From an uncultured Pirellulaceae bacterium (lineage in GTDB: Bacteria; Planctomycetota; Planctomycetia; Pirellulales; Pirellulaceae): a DNA stretch of 62,552 nt. A program made the translations under genes and the position numbers. Positions 1-7,469 of this stretch are shown here, one piece after another. Positions within the stretch are counted from its first letter, which is position 1, and every line of letters begins with the position of its first letter. Where the stretch lies: assembly GCA_937929805.1 (NCBI GenBank), contig CALFUT010000026.1, forward strand, positions 1 to 62,552, in the 5' to 3' direction. Below the pieces are notes generated by a model that was not told where the DNA came from, made no database searches, and worked only from the letters and a program-made list of their open reading frames with translations.

Positions 1-210
1 TCATCGGACATCAAGGCCGACGGCAGCGTCACGATCATCTGCGAAGTGCCATTGAGTGCGACGTTTGGTTACGCAACTGACCTGCGAAGTATGACTCAGG
101 GTCAGGGAACGTTCAGCATGGAGCTAAAAGGTTACCGCCCGGTGCCTCGCAACGTGCAGGAAGAGATCATCGAAGAGCGTCGCAAGGCGAAAGAGGCTGC
201 TCGTAAGTAA
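1..210 (+). CDS. fusA: Elongation factor G, C-terminal end (partial)
   Basis: The window opens inside this gene, in frame 1, and 69 codons remain before TAA at 208-210. EF-G is the GTPase that drives translocation of tRNA and mRNA on the ribosome. The visible part is the domain IV/V end: the segment [20 protein letters not shown] followed by [10 protein letters not shown] matches the conserved EF-G domain V signature ([16 protein letters not shown]). The tail after [11 protein letters not shown] is short, basic and acidic ([11 protein letters not shown]), as in many EF-G proteins. The start, G domain and switch regions are outside the window, so paralogue status (EF-G1 or EF-G2) cannot be judged. 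A terminator follows about 70 bases downstream. Confidence 0.93.
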   Translation, partial: SSDIKADGSVTIICEVPLSATFGYATDLRSMTQGQGTFSMELKGYRPVPRNVQEEIIEERRKAKEAARK

Positions 211-280
211 GCTAGGCGATGTTTGACGAAGCCGCTTTAACCGAGCGGTTTCTTCATCGTGAGAGCTTTTGAGAATCAAG

Positions 281-316
281 AAGCGGTCGGAGCAAGCATG
301 TTCCGGCCGCTTTTTT
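281..316 (+). terminator. Rho-independent terminator after fusA
   Basis: An 11-bp stem (AAGCGGTCGGA / TCCGGCCGCTT, one G-T pair) encloses a 10-base loop and runs into a T tract at 311-316. It lies about 70 bases after the EF-G stop and fits termination of that transcript. Nothing further is seen between here and the toxin remnant at 598. Confidence 0.8.
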
Positions 317-597
317 AATTGGTTGTGTCTTGGGTAACAGTCTCCGCCGTGCGATGCGACGCCCGCTCTGCCTAATTGGTAGGAGGCTTCTCATGCGCAA
401 CTTGGGACTGTAACCGCAATGCTTCCACTTTAGCCACGCGTGAACTTGAAACGCGGCATCGAAAAGCCGCCAACAATTTTCTGCCACGATTGCTCGCTTT
501 CCAAAATTTCCCGAACAGGCCCAAATGATGTTACCATAGCGCGGATTCCACTTCGTATTTTACGACACAATGTCGTACATGCCACTGTTATGTGCCC

Positions 598-882
598 CTA
601 GATTTGCGGTTCGTCAACATCTCCTCGAATAACGCGGACGATCTCTTAGAATCCTTCGACTCGCCGAAAGAATATCACGTAGCTGCCGACGTACGTGGAT
701 CGAATGCCATCGCCGAATTCCGGACGCGCGTCGCCCACATCAGGATGCTTGGCTATCAAACGACATTTCTCGCGCAGTTTCTGCACCCATTGTCGGGCGG
801 CGACCGGTTTGTCGCGTGCGATGAATCGAGCGATCTGCTTGAGGTCTTCTTTCGATTCCTCAGAATACCGAAGTCTCGGCAT
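598..882 (-). pseudogene. ParE/RelE-type toxin with an in-frame stop
   Basis: This is a ParE-like toxin of a type II toxin-antitoxin pair. It starts with ATG at 882, four bases after the antitoxin stop. The reading frame gives 78 residues (MPRLRYSEESKEDL..., then YVIFFRRVEGF) and hits TAA at 646-648. The same frame continues after the stop as EIVRVIRGDVDEPQI to a second stop at 598-600. That matches the intact end of the neighbouring toxin (EIIRIVRGERDLDNV). A single premature stop has therefore cut off the last beta strand and basic tail, which normally carry residues needed by ParE/RelE toxins. The total of 95 codons with the tail is the family length. Probably inactive, but a truncated protein could still be made. 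Confidence 0.82.
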
Positions 883-886
883 GTTT

Positions 887-1135
887 TCAGCTTCCTTGCT
901 GTTCGGCTTCTACCTTATCAATCTCCGCTTCGACCTCATTGAACACGGTTTCTTCATCGTAGAATTCACCGGCATCCAATTGCTGGACGCCCTTTTGAAT
1001 TTCACCCCGCAATTGTTCGCGTCCCATCAACAGCTTTACGCCCTCGACAATGGCATCCGCCTCAGAGGTGAATCTTCCTTGGGCGACAAGACCTTTCACG
1101 AAATCGTTGACTTCGCTCGGCAGATTGAGATTCAT
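887..1135 (-). CDS. ParD-like antitoxin (82 aa)
   Basis: Small antitoxin of the ParD (CC2985-like) type, which would bind the adjacent toxin and repress its own promoter through an N-terminal ribbon-helix-helix. The chosen start is ATG at 1133-1135 (MNLNLPSEVNDFVKGLVAQG), with GGAG about 8 bases upstream; the frame is open further up but has no such signal. Residues 1-45 carry the RHH-like region (FTSEADAIVEGVKLL). The rest is acidic (FYDEETVFNEVEAEIDKVEAE), typical of the toxin-neutralising tail. It is the first gene of a two-gene operon with the damaged toxin at 598-882. Homologous to the antitoxin at 1591-1833. Confidence 0.82.
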   Translation of the reverse strand: MNLNLPSEVNDFVKGLVAQGRFTSEADAIVEGVKLLMGREQLRGEIQKGVQQLDAGEFYDEETVFNEVEAEIDKVEAEQQGS

Positions 1136-1189
1136 GAGTTCACTCCAATGGGCCGGGCACATAACATGGGTTTTACGCAGAGGCCCTTC

Positions 1190-1290
1190 GGGCACAACTT
1201 CGTTGTGGTGCTGGCCTCGAGTCCATTATACAATGAGTCCCAATTCAATCCACCTTCGCTTTGGCGGGCGGTATCGTAAAAACACTTCGT
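1190..1290 (-). promoter_or_regulatory. Promoter region of the first toxin-antitoxin module
   Basis: On the minus strand a perfect TATAAT box lies at 1225-1230, upstream of the antitoxin start at 1135. No good -35 box is at the right distance. The block resembles 1880-1980, upstream of the second module (shared words include ATTGAATTGGGA and TTTTTACGATACCGCCCGCC). Conservation in both copies suggests promoter and antitoxin operator sequence. Confidence 0.5.
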
Positions 1291-1303
1291 TGGACAACGC
1301 AGC

Positions 1304-1591
1304 CTAAACGTTGTCCAGATCGCGTTCGCCTCTGACGATGCGGATAATCTCGGCGCCATCGACCAGCCCTCGAAAGAAGATCACGTAGCTACCGCAGCTG
1401 AAACTGCGACACTCTCCGTGATTCTTGGAAATTCGCCGCTGACCCATCTCTGGATTCACTGCCAACGTTTGACACGCTGCTTCAATTTTCTCTACCCAGC
1501 GGTAAGCAGCTTCAGGCTTGTCACGTGCAATGAACTCGGAGCTCTCGTATAAATCTGACGACGCCAGCTTGGAATATCTGACTTTTGCCAT
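1304..1591 (-). CDS. ParE/RelE-type toxin (95 aa), intact
   Basis: Intact ParE-superfamily toxin. Motifs run along the whole length: N-terminal VRYSKLASSDLYESSEFIARDKP, middle AAYRWVEKIEAACQ and NPEMGQRR, and C-terminal SYVIFFRGLVDGAEIIRIVRGERDLDNV. The strand-basic-loop ending IIRIVRGERD is the usual end of this fold. ParE members block DNA gyrase and RelE members cut mRNA; the sequence alone does not decide which applies. Its ATG (1589-1591) shares one base with the antitoxin TAA (1591-1593), a TAATG junction that implies translational coupling. It is the undamaged homologue of the toxin at 598-882. Confidence 0.87.
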   Translation of the reverse strand: MAKVRYSKLASSDLYESSEFIARDKPEAAYRWVEKIEAACQTLAVNPEMGQRRISKNHGECRSFSCGSYVIFFRGLVDGAEIIRIVRGERDLDNV

Positions 1592-1833
1592 TAGGACTGC
1601 TGTTCTTCAATGGCTTTGATCCGCTGTCGGGCTTCAGCGTATACCTCATGTGCATCAATTCCCTTACCACGATCTAGCTCGTCGATTCCAGCTTGAATAT
1701 CTGCATGCAGCTTTTCGCGAGCAATCACCAATCGAATGCCCTCATTGACAATTGCTTGCTCGTTTTGAAACTTTCCTTGTGCAATCAACTGTTGCACTTG
1801 GCTTCCGTAGTCGCTAGGGATATCTGTGCTCAT
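1591..1833 (-). CDS. ParD-like antitoxin (80 aa)
   Basis: Antitoxin partner of the toxin at 1304-1591. The start is ATG at 1831-1833 (MSTDIPSDYGSQVQQLIAQG), preceded by GAGGA about 6 bases upstream. The upstream extension of the frame has no start signal and runs into the promoter repeat. Residues 10-45 (QVQQLIAQGKFQNEQAIVNEGIRLV) match the RHH-type DNA-binding region of ParD proteins. The second half is a charged helix (IQAGIDELDRG, then ARQRIKAIEEQQS). Expected to repress its own promoter and neutralise the toxin. Clearly related to the antitoxin at 887-1135, with the same gene order and spacing. Confidence 0.82.
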   Translation of the reverse strand: MSTDIPSDYGSQVQQLIAQGKFQNEQAIVNEGIRLVIAREKLHADIQAGIDELDRGKGIDAHEVYAEARQRIKAIEEQQS

Positions 1834-1879
1834 ATCGTCCTCAGGGTTTGGCGACGTCCAACATGGTGTTGACGCAAAG

Positions 1880-1980
1880 TCGTTCGGCACACCTTCGCTA
1901 TGGTGCAGACGTCGCATCCATCATACATTGCATCCCAATTCAATCCACCCTCGCTTCGGCGGGCGGTATCGTAAAAACCT
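1880..1980 (-). promoter_or_regulatory. Promoter region of the second toxin-antitoxin module
   Basis: A TATGAT box on the minus strand (1920-1925) lies upstream of the antitoxin at 1833. The block is the second copy of the region at 1190-1290. It extends into a shared GC-rich part (CGCCCGCCGAAGCGAGGG) and ACGATACCG. Duplicated together with the genes. Confidence 0.45.
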
Positions 1981-2117
1981 TCCGTTGTCGGACGCAAGGG
2001 CATTGGCGGATCCCAATCCATACCGACGGCCGACTTTTGAGAAGCAACGCGGCGTTGGACGTGGCGCGCGATCCCGATGGTGTAACGGCAAAGTCCTGCC
2101 GTTTTTGCACGGTGTGC

Positions 2118-3488
2118 TTAGACCGCGTCGCGAAGCTTCATTGCGGGAGGATGGAAGTCCGCCATCTCGCGGAGCAACTGTCGCCAGTTTGAAGGACTGC
2201 CCATCGATAACCTGCCCAAGATGCGTTGCTCAGTCGCACCAGTTAGTTTGGGAAAGTTGGCCGGCATTTGGTCGATGTGAAGCAAGCCAAGAGTCGCAGC
2301 CGAAATCGCACTCGTGGAGGTGTCTGGCGTGGCACCGGAAATTGGAGGCACTCCATGGACGCGCGATTTGTCGAAGTCTGCCGCTTGGATGAATTGATTG
2401 ATTAAACAAGAGGTCAGCGGAGAATCGGTCGCGAAGTAAACATGGTCGGCACGACTTTTCGCGGGTGAAATATCCGCCAGAATCAAATCGATAACCCAAT
2501 ACACGGCGCTGCGGATCGTGTCTTTTGCCGGTACATCTTCATACGCCGCTGATTCGACGATTTGAATTAGCTTGGCATCGATCGCTTCGGTGGATTGGTG
2601 TGCGAAGGATGTGTCTTTCTGAAAATTGTTCCACGCGTTGTTCCATCGTTCGATCAAGTCGTTGTTTCGGGTGCCGTCCGCGTAAAGTCGCTCTGGGCTT
2701 AAATGCGATGATCCCGCGCTTTCGCTTTGGTGATTCAAAGTCGCGGGGTGTTTTCGCGACAGCAAGCCGTTCAAAAATTCCGTACTTGGAGCCGATCGAA
2801 TTTGAGCGATGTTGGGTAGTTCGGCATCTAAGCCGTCAGATGCCGGCAGCCAATACCCAGCCGAATGTTGGTTCAGTTGTAGCATCATTCGATGATCGGC
2901 TGCGATTTTTGGAGCCCGGTCAGCGTGCAAAAACCACAGCGGCAATGCATCCAGACAAATGCCCCGCCCTCCTGCCGCCACGTCTCTGGCTGGAAAATCG
3001 TCGACGACCGTTGTGCCCGTCAGTTGACTTAATCGCATCGGATCACAAAGGCTTGCGTACTGCTGCGAGCCGTCGAAGTCGTTCCACCAGAGGCCGGGAT
3101 CAGTCACGGCGATGGCAAGGATGCGGTCGACATACTTTCCGGCCCGGCATTTGATTTTCTCGAACAGGCTGGCTTGATGAATCGCCAGATCAGTCGCCAG
3201 TTGCCGCGTGTCTGCCAAGGACGGATTGGATTGCGACGTGAGGTCGGTCAGTTCGATCCTCAGATCGTGAGGTAGCACAAGGTGTTCTGCTTCGGAGTGT
3301 TTGATCCGCAAGTATTTTCCGTGTCCTGTTGCGACCATTAGGACAGCATCGATGCGGTCAAAATTACTAGCCATGCTCAGGCCGGCAATCAATCGGTGCC
3401 CACGATCCTCCAGCGTCCGATCAATCCGCCGAGCTGGATCTTCAAGACTGTGATCTTGGTTCGAACGTGATAAGAACGGGAGGAGCAT
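2118..3488 (-). CDS. Anhydro-N-acetylmuramic acid kinase homologue, degenerate
   Basis: 456-residue protein related to AnmK, the kinase that phosphorylates 1,6-anhydro-MurNAc during cell-wall recycling. Two family landmarks are visible. One is an N-terminal strand-loop, LIAGLSMASNFDRIDAVLM (residues 33-51), in place of the usual GLMSGTSLDGID phosphate loop. The other is VVDDFPARDVAAGGRGI (161-177), matching the SDFRxRDxAAGGQGAP motif. The phosphate loop has lost the GTSxDG core, and the usual GGIAN and DTGPGN segments cannot be found, so a catalytic role is doubtful. It is longer than ordinary AnmK (about 370). ATG at 3488 has no clear ribosome site and sits close to a terminator-like hairpin. 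It may be a repurposed sugar-kinase fold; the family assignment is moderately sure. Confidence 0.65.
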   Translation of the reverse strand: MLLPFLSRSNQDHSLEDPARRIDRTLEDRGHRLIAGLSMASNFDRIDAVLMVATGHGKYLRIKHSEAEHLVLPHDLRIELTDLTSQSNPSLADTRQLATDLAIHQASLFEKIKCRAGKYVDRILAIAVTDPGLWWNDFDGSQQYASLCDPMRLSQLTGTTVVDDFPARDVAAGGRGICLDALPLWFLHADRAPKIAADHRMMLQLNQHSAGYWLPASDGLDAELPNIAQIRSAPSTEFLNGLLSRKHPATLNHQSESAGSSHLSPERLYADGTRNNDLIERWNNAWNNFQKDTSFAHQSTEAIDAKLIQIVESAAYEDVPAKDTIRSAVYWVIDLILADISPAKSRADHVYFATDSPLTSCLINQFIQAADFDKSRVHGVPPISGATPDTSTSAISAATLGLLHIDQMPANFPKLTGATEQRILGRLSMGSPSNWRQLLREMADFHPPAMKLRDAV

Positions 3489-3512
3489 GAAAGAGATTTT
3501 CGAAAAGCAAAC

Positions 3513-3545
3513 AAAAAAAGGCTCTGCCGTATTATCGGCAGAGCC
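3513..3545 (-). terminator. Rho-independent terminator, minus strand
   Basis: A perfect 10-bp stem GGCTCTGCCG / CGGCAGAGCC with a 6-base loop (3520-3545) is followed on the minus strand by seven T. It would end the transcript of the gene at 3906-4655 and insulate it from the kinase homologue, whose start is only 25 bases further on. Confidence 0.85.
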
Positions 3546-3905
3546 ATTGGTCGCAGTTCACGTTTTAACCGGTTTGAGTAAGGCAGAAGGCAAGTTTAAA
3601 CCTACCTGTAAATGCATTGAAACGTCAAAGGATTTCCTCAATTCTGACGGCGGCTATGTTCTGCCACTTGCCTAACCGAGCACTCAAATGATTGGCTTGT
3701 TCGCAATCCGTTGCTCCGAGCGTTCCTTCGCTCAACTCAGCATCAACTTGGCTCGATCCGTCCCAGTTCTAATTTCATGCATTTATCAAATTGAAGACGC
3801 TAGCAGTCTCGGTTTCTCTAGGATCCGTCCCGGATGCAAACCGTGGCTGACTGGCAAACTTCAACTGATTCCTTGCTTGCTGCAAGATCCGTCGGTCGAC
3901 TTGAC
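3546..3905. other. No gene seen (360 bases)
   Basis: Gap between the terminator and the stop of the amidotransferase-like gene. Short open frames here have no homology signature or ribosome site. No repeat or RNA gene was recognised. Confidence 0.4.
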
Positions 3906-4655
3906 TTAGGCAGCGACTCGTAGGTCGGCACCCACTGGCTCGCGGACCAGATCGAGGAATTCTTCGAAGATTCGCAAGTCAAGTGCCGAGGCAGCGTCAT
4001 TTTCCGGATGGAACTGAGTTCCGATCGCGATCCAATCGGGCATGTCGGACTCAATGGCTTCGACGATTCCGTCGGGGCAGCGAGCGGTGACTCGGAAGCC
4101 AGCAGCAAGTTCATCAATCGCCATGTGATGACGGCTGCTGACGCGGATCTCGCCATCGCCATAGACGCGGCCCATCAATGAATCTGACACCACTTCCAGT
4201 CCATGACGATGCGCGGGGTCCAGTGGATCGCGGTGAGGAATTGCGGTTGGCACATCGTCGTTGATGTTCAAAAACAGGTTGCCGTGCATGGTAACGTTCA
4301 GCAACTGCATGCCGACTCCGATGCCGAATACAGGCAGTCGCATGTCAGCGATCAGTTGCATCAGCTTGCGGTCAAAATTCTCACGTCGAGCCGACATTGG
4401 CCGAACGGAAGGATGCAGCATGAAGCCGTCTTTTCGGGGATCAAGATCCGCGCCACCGACTAGAACAAAACCATCCAACTTATCAAGAATCGCCTGAATG
4501 TCGTCTTCTTCGGCCATCGGCGGAACAATCACTGGGATTCCACCAGCTTTCAGGATACTGTCGTAGTAGCCTGCGGTGACGACTGAGAAAGAAGGCTGCT
4601 TGCCTTCAGCTGTGCGGTAGTCTGCGTTGATTCCGATTAGTGGCTTAGTCTGCAT
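3906..4655 (-). CDS. Peptidase C26 / PuuD-like amidotransferase without its catalytic Cys
   Basis: 249-residue class I glutamine amidotransferase-fold protein closest to the gamma-glutamyl-GABA hydrolase (PuuD, peptidase C26) group. Family features in order: PLIGINADYR at the N-terminus, GGIPVIVPP (38-46), GFVLVGGADLDP (62-73), the nucleophile-elbow region PVFGIGVGMQLLN (108-120), SSRHHMAID (173-181) and TQFHPEND (213-220). The His and Glu of the triad (H216, E218) are present. The elbow reads G-I-G-V-G where active members have G-x-C-R-G, so the nucleophile Cys is Gly113 here. The protein should not hydrolyse gamma-glutamyl bonds by the normal mechanism. The start at 4655 is chosen for AGGAGAG 7 bases upstream; a terminator follows at 3513. 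Confidence 0.85.
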   Translation of the reverse strand: MQTKPLIGINADYRTAEGKQPSFSVVTAGYYDSILKAGGIPVIVPPMAEEDDIQAILDKLDGFVLVGGADLDPRKDGFMLHPSVRPMSARRENFDRKLMQLIADMRLPVFGIGVGMQLLNVTMHGNLFLNINDDVPTAIPHRDPLDPAHRHGLEVVSDSLMGRVYGDGEIRVSSRHHMAIDELAAGFRVTARCPDGIVEAIESDMPDWIAIGTQFHPENDAASALDLRIFEEFLDLVREPVGADLRVAA

Positions 4656-5179
4656 CTGGTCTCTCCTGAGAATAACGGTTACTTCGTTAACGTTCGCCAA
4701 CTTGCCTGTTAGTGTCAGGCGATTTTCGTTAGCATGTTTGAGCCCACTCCATTACAAGGTGGGTCCGAAGAAACAACCGTTTAGCTCAGCGTTGATGCTG
4801 GAAAGCGGTAGCAGGCAGGATGTTGGGTAATTTCATTGGAGCCAATCGAGACTTCCAATGCCTTTTTACCAACTTCAGCAAGTCCTGTGCTTAGTCGGAA
4901 TCCTTGGGGGCTTGAACGTGTTGCAGTCATTTGCAACAAGGCCAATTCTTATGTTTGATTTTGAACCGTCAAACGATCTCGGCTATTTCTGGGCTTGCGA
5001 GATATCAGCCACAGGATGTTGTGCAAGCAAAAAGCAAGTGCTAGCACGCGTTTTGTGAGGTGTTTCATCTTCACTCAGTTGCGACGATTTCTTGCAAGAC
5101 CAGAATTCGTCCAAATTCCCCTAAAATACAGCTATTTTCTCGTTATTGAAGCTTGGACGCCAACCTTTCGACCAGCACC
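4656..5179. other. Divergent intergenic region (524 bases)
   Basis: Lies between the minus-strand amidotransferase-like gene and the plus-strand OleA-like gene, so it must hold both promoters. No convincing paired -35/-10 boxes, repeat or RNA was picked out. Confidence 0.35.
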
Positions 5180-6259
5180 ATGAAATACAACCACGTCTGT
5201 TTGGAGTCTTTTGGTTACACGATTCCAAAAGAAATTTGGACCAGCGATGAGGTCGAGGAGAAGCTTACGCCGCTGTATGAGCGTTTGCGGCTTCCGTCTG
5301 GGCGGCTGGAATTGATGACCGGTATCCGCGAGCGTCGTTTCTGGGCACCCGGAACGCCCCCCAGCGAGTTAAGCGTTGTTAGTTGCAAAAATGCGTTGGA
5401 GGCCGCATCGTTTCCGGCAGATCGCGTCGGCAGTTTGATTCATGGTTCCGTGTGTCGAGACTTTCTGGAACCGGCGACCGCCTGCAAGGTTCATCACCAA
5501 GTTGGATTGCCTCAGCAGGCGATGATTTTCGATGTGTCCAACGCTTGCTTGGGAATCCTGACGGGGATCTCCCAAGCCGCCAACATGATCGAGCTCGGGC
5601 AAATTAAGGCCGCGCTGGTTGTTGGTAGTGAGGGTGGGCGACAACTGGTCGAAACGACCATCAACACGCTCAATCAGGATTCCGCATTGACGCGAAAGAC
5701 GATCAAGCAGGCAATCGCCAGTTTGACAATCGGCTCAGCCAGCTGTGCCGTTTTGTTGACTCACGATTCGATTAGCCAGACGGGGAATCGATTGGTTGCG
5801 GCGGCGGTCAACGCGAATACTCAGTGGCACGATTTATGTCAGAGCCATCAGGATCAGGCCGGTGCGGACATGGCTCCGTTGATGTCAACCGATTCCGAGG
5901 AGTTACTCAAGCGAGGCGTCGAAACTGGAGTCGCAACCTTGGCGGACTTCTTCGAAGCCTCCGGTTGGAACGCCGAAACGGTTGATCGTACCATTTGTCA
6001 TCAGGTGGGGATCGCGCATCAGAAACTGATGCTGGAATCGTTTGGCTTTGATCCGGTCAACGACTTCGTGACTTTCGACACCTTGGGCAACACCGGCGCT
6101 GCGGCGCTGCCGGTTTCAATGGCGATGGCGTGTGAGCAAAACTTTGTTCGGCCGGGCCACAAAGTTGCGATGCTGGGCATCGGCTCGGGGATCAACTCGA
6201 TGATGATGGCGGTCGAGTGGAATCAGACGCTGGTCAAAGGGACCACTTACGGAAAGTGA
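5180..6259 (+). CDS. oleA: OleA-like thiolase (head-to-head acyl-CoA condensation)
   Basis: 359-residue thiolase-fold enzyme. OleA joins two fatty acyl-CoAs head to head to a beta-keto acid, the first step of long-chain olefin synthesis; the FabH (KAS III) group is the alternative. Evidence for OleA: catalytic Cys123 in FDVSNACLG and Glu97 in CRDFLEPATA are 26 residues apart, the same spacing as Glu117/Cys143 of Xanthomonas OleA. The His and Asn motifs are ICHQVGIAHQ and FDTLGNTGAAALP, and GIGSGINSM lies near the C-terminus. The frame is open to TTG at 5153, but ATG at 5180 (MKYNHVCLESFGY) gives the normal N-terminus. No oleB, oleC or oleD lies in the window, so pathway membership is inferred. 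Confidence 0.8.
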   Translation: MKYNHVCLESFGYTIPKEIWTSDEVEEKLTPLYERLRLPSGRLELMTGIRERRFWAPGTPPSELSVVSCKNALEAASFPADRVGSLIHGSVCRDFLEPATACKVHHQVGLPQQAMIFDVSNACLGILTGISQAANMIELGQIKAALVVGSEGGRQLVETTINTLNQDSALTRKTIKQAIASLTIGSASCAVLLTHDSISQTGNRLVAAAVNANTQWHDLCQSHQDQAGADMAPLMSTDSEELLKRGVETGVATLADFFEASGWNAETVDRTICHQVGIAHQKLMLESFGFDPVNDFVTFDTLGNTGAAALPVSMAMACEQNFVRPGHKVAMLGIGSGINSMMMAVEWNQTLVKGTTYGK

Positions 6260-6502
6260 TCTTCGATCAGCGCTGCTTATCGCGAAATCGCCTCGCACAA
6301 ATGTTCTGGCTTATTGGGATTTTAAGCTTAGGCCATGTCTCAATTAACGGGCTGATCGCCTTGTTACTGACCGTGGCTGAAAGACTCGCGCGCGGCACCC
6401 CTGTTGAATTTGAACGCACAGGCTATTGAGAAACCTTTGCCGGAGTGAACGTCACGCTCAACGGGAATTCACTGTTGCAAACGTTCATCTAGCGTAGGCC
6501 GC

Positions 6503-6530
6503 TTGACGGTATTGAACGAGCAACTAGACT
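6503..6530 (+). promoter_or_regulatory. Candidate sigma-70-type promoter for the PEP-CTERM gene
   Basis: TTGACG (6503-6508) and TAGACT (6525-6530) are separated by 16 bases and lie about 60 bases before the ATG at 6591. Boxes were judged by eye only. The rest of 6260-6590 shows nothing else. Confidence 0.4.
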
Positions 6531-6590
6531 CGATTCCAAGTCGATAATGACAGTGATTCTGCTTAGCCGTACCGGATAGGATTATTGCAA

Positions 6591-7355
6591 ATGCTGATCA
6601 AGCTCTCTGCAAAAACTCTTCAATTGATCATTCTTCTCGCTGTTTCCATTGGGCTTGCAGATATGGCAAATGCTCAGCGGGGGGTGCAAATCACTCTTGG
6701 GGGATCACTGGATGAAATTGCGGCGACAAATGTTGCTGGAGGCGATGATACCGCAGCCTTTGAGTCGATACTTCCGTTCAGCCACGGGGCACCAGTCACC
6801 GCCACTGTGAGATATTTGTTTGGCGTCGAAGACCGGGACGATAGAGAAACTGTTGGCAGGTTCTTAACTGGATCAATGGAGATAAATGTCGCGGGAACTG
6901 TCTTTGAACCAATCGCGATCCTCATCGATATTCTCAATGAAGACTCTTCCCCAGGCTTCCCATTATTCGACCAGTTCCGAGCATTCGGTGCCGCGCCTTG
7001 GAATGCTGCTGGCTGGGACTTTGAGTTTGTCCGTTCATCGGGCGTGTTCAATGGAGTTGAGCTTACCGACCTCTCTGGAAGTGTATTTGATTCCGACGAC
7101 TTACCCGTCGAGCCATTTGCGATTGATGATTTCGGAGCTGTAAGCTTCACGATCTCTGACGATGTTGGCGAAGGCAATATCGACTCCGGCCCCAACACCG
7201 TTGTTTCGCCGCTTGGTTCCCATGTCGGGGACTCGCACAGGATCAGCGGAAGCTTTTCCAGTCTGAAATTCCAAACCATTCCTGAACCAGCATCCGAATT
7301 TTTGCTGAAGTTGGCAGCCTTGGGGCTGCCGCTAAAACGCCGTCGTTCGGCCTGA
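6591..7355 (+). CDS. PEP-CTERM exported protein of unknown function
   Basis: 254-residue exported protein. An N-terminal signal peptide (basic LIKLSAKTLQ, hydrophobic LIILLAVSIGLADM, cleavage after ANA) is followed by a beta-rich acidic body. The C-terminus has the PEP-CTERM sorting signal: a proline-glutamate-proline motif (TIPEPASEF), a hydrophobic stretch (LLKLAALGLPL) and a basic end (KRRRSA). Such proteins are handled by exosortase and are often linked to exopolysaccharide. The body contains repeated DD/DE-rich loops but no domain that I recognise. ATG at 6591 is preferred over TTG at 6585 because of AGGA 9 bases upstream. No exosortase gene is in the window. Confidence 0.8.
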   Translation: MLIKLSAKTLQLIILLAVSIGLADMANAQRGVQITLGGSLDEIAATNVAGGDDTAAFESILPFSHGAPVTATVRYLFGVEDRDDRETVGRFLTGSMEINVAGTVFEPIAILIDILNEDSSPGFPLFDQFRAFGAAPWNAAGWDFEFVRSSGVFNGVELTDLSGSVFDSDDLPVEPFAIDDFGAVSFTISDDVGEGNIDSGPNTVVSPLGSHVGDSHRISGSFSSLKFQTIPEPASEFLLKLAALGLPLKRRRSA

Positions 7356-7469
7356 ATCGGCCAAGTCAGAGTCGCTATACATCGGATCGGCGACTACCGG
7401 CGGCTCAATACGAAATTGAAGCTCCGGGGCATGCTCCGCCACTCTGTTTCAAGCGATCGCGATACGATC

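Noticed and set aside
1826-2392. 188-codon plus-strand frame over the second TA promoter
   Set aside because: Antisense to the antitoxin and kinase homologue; no protein features.
3487-3675. 62-codon plus-strand frame
   Set aside because: It runs straight through a strong terminator hairpin.
6674-7279. 201-codon antisense frame within the PEP-CTERM gene
   Set aside because: Shadow of the real gene, which has both signal peptide and PEP-CTERM end.
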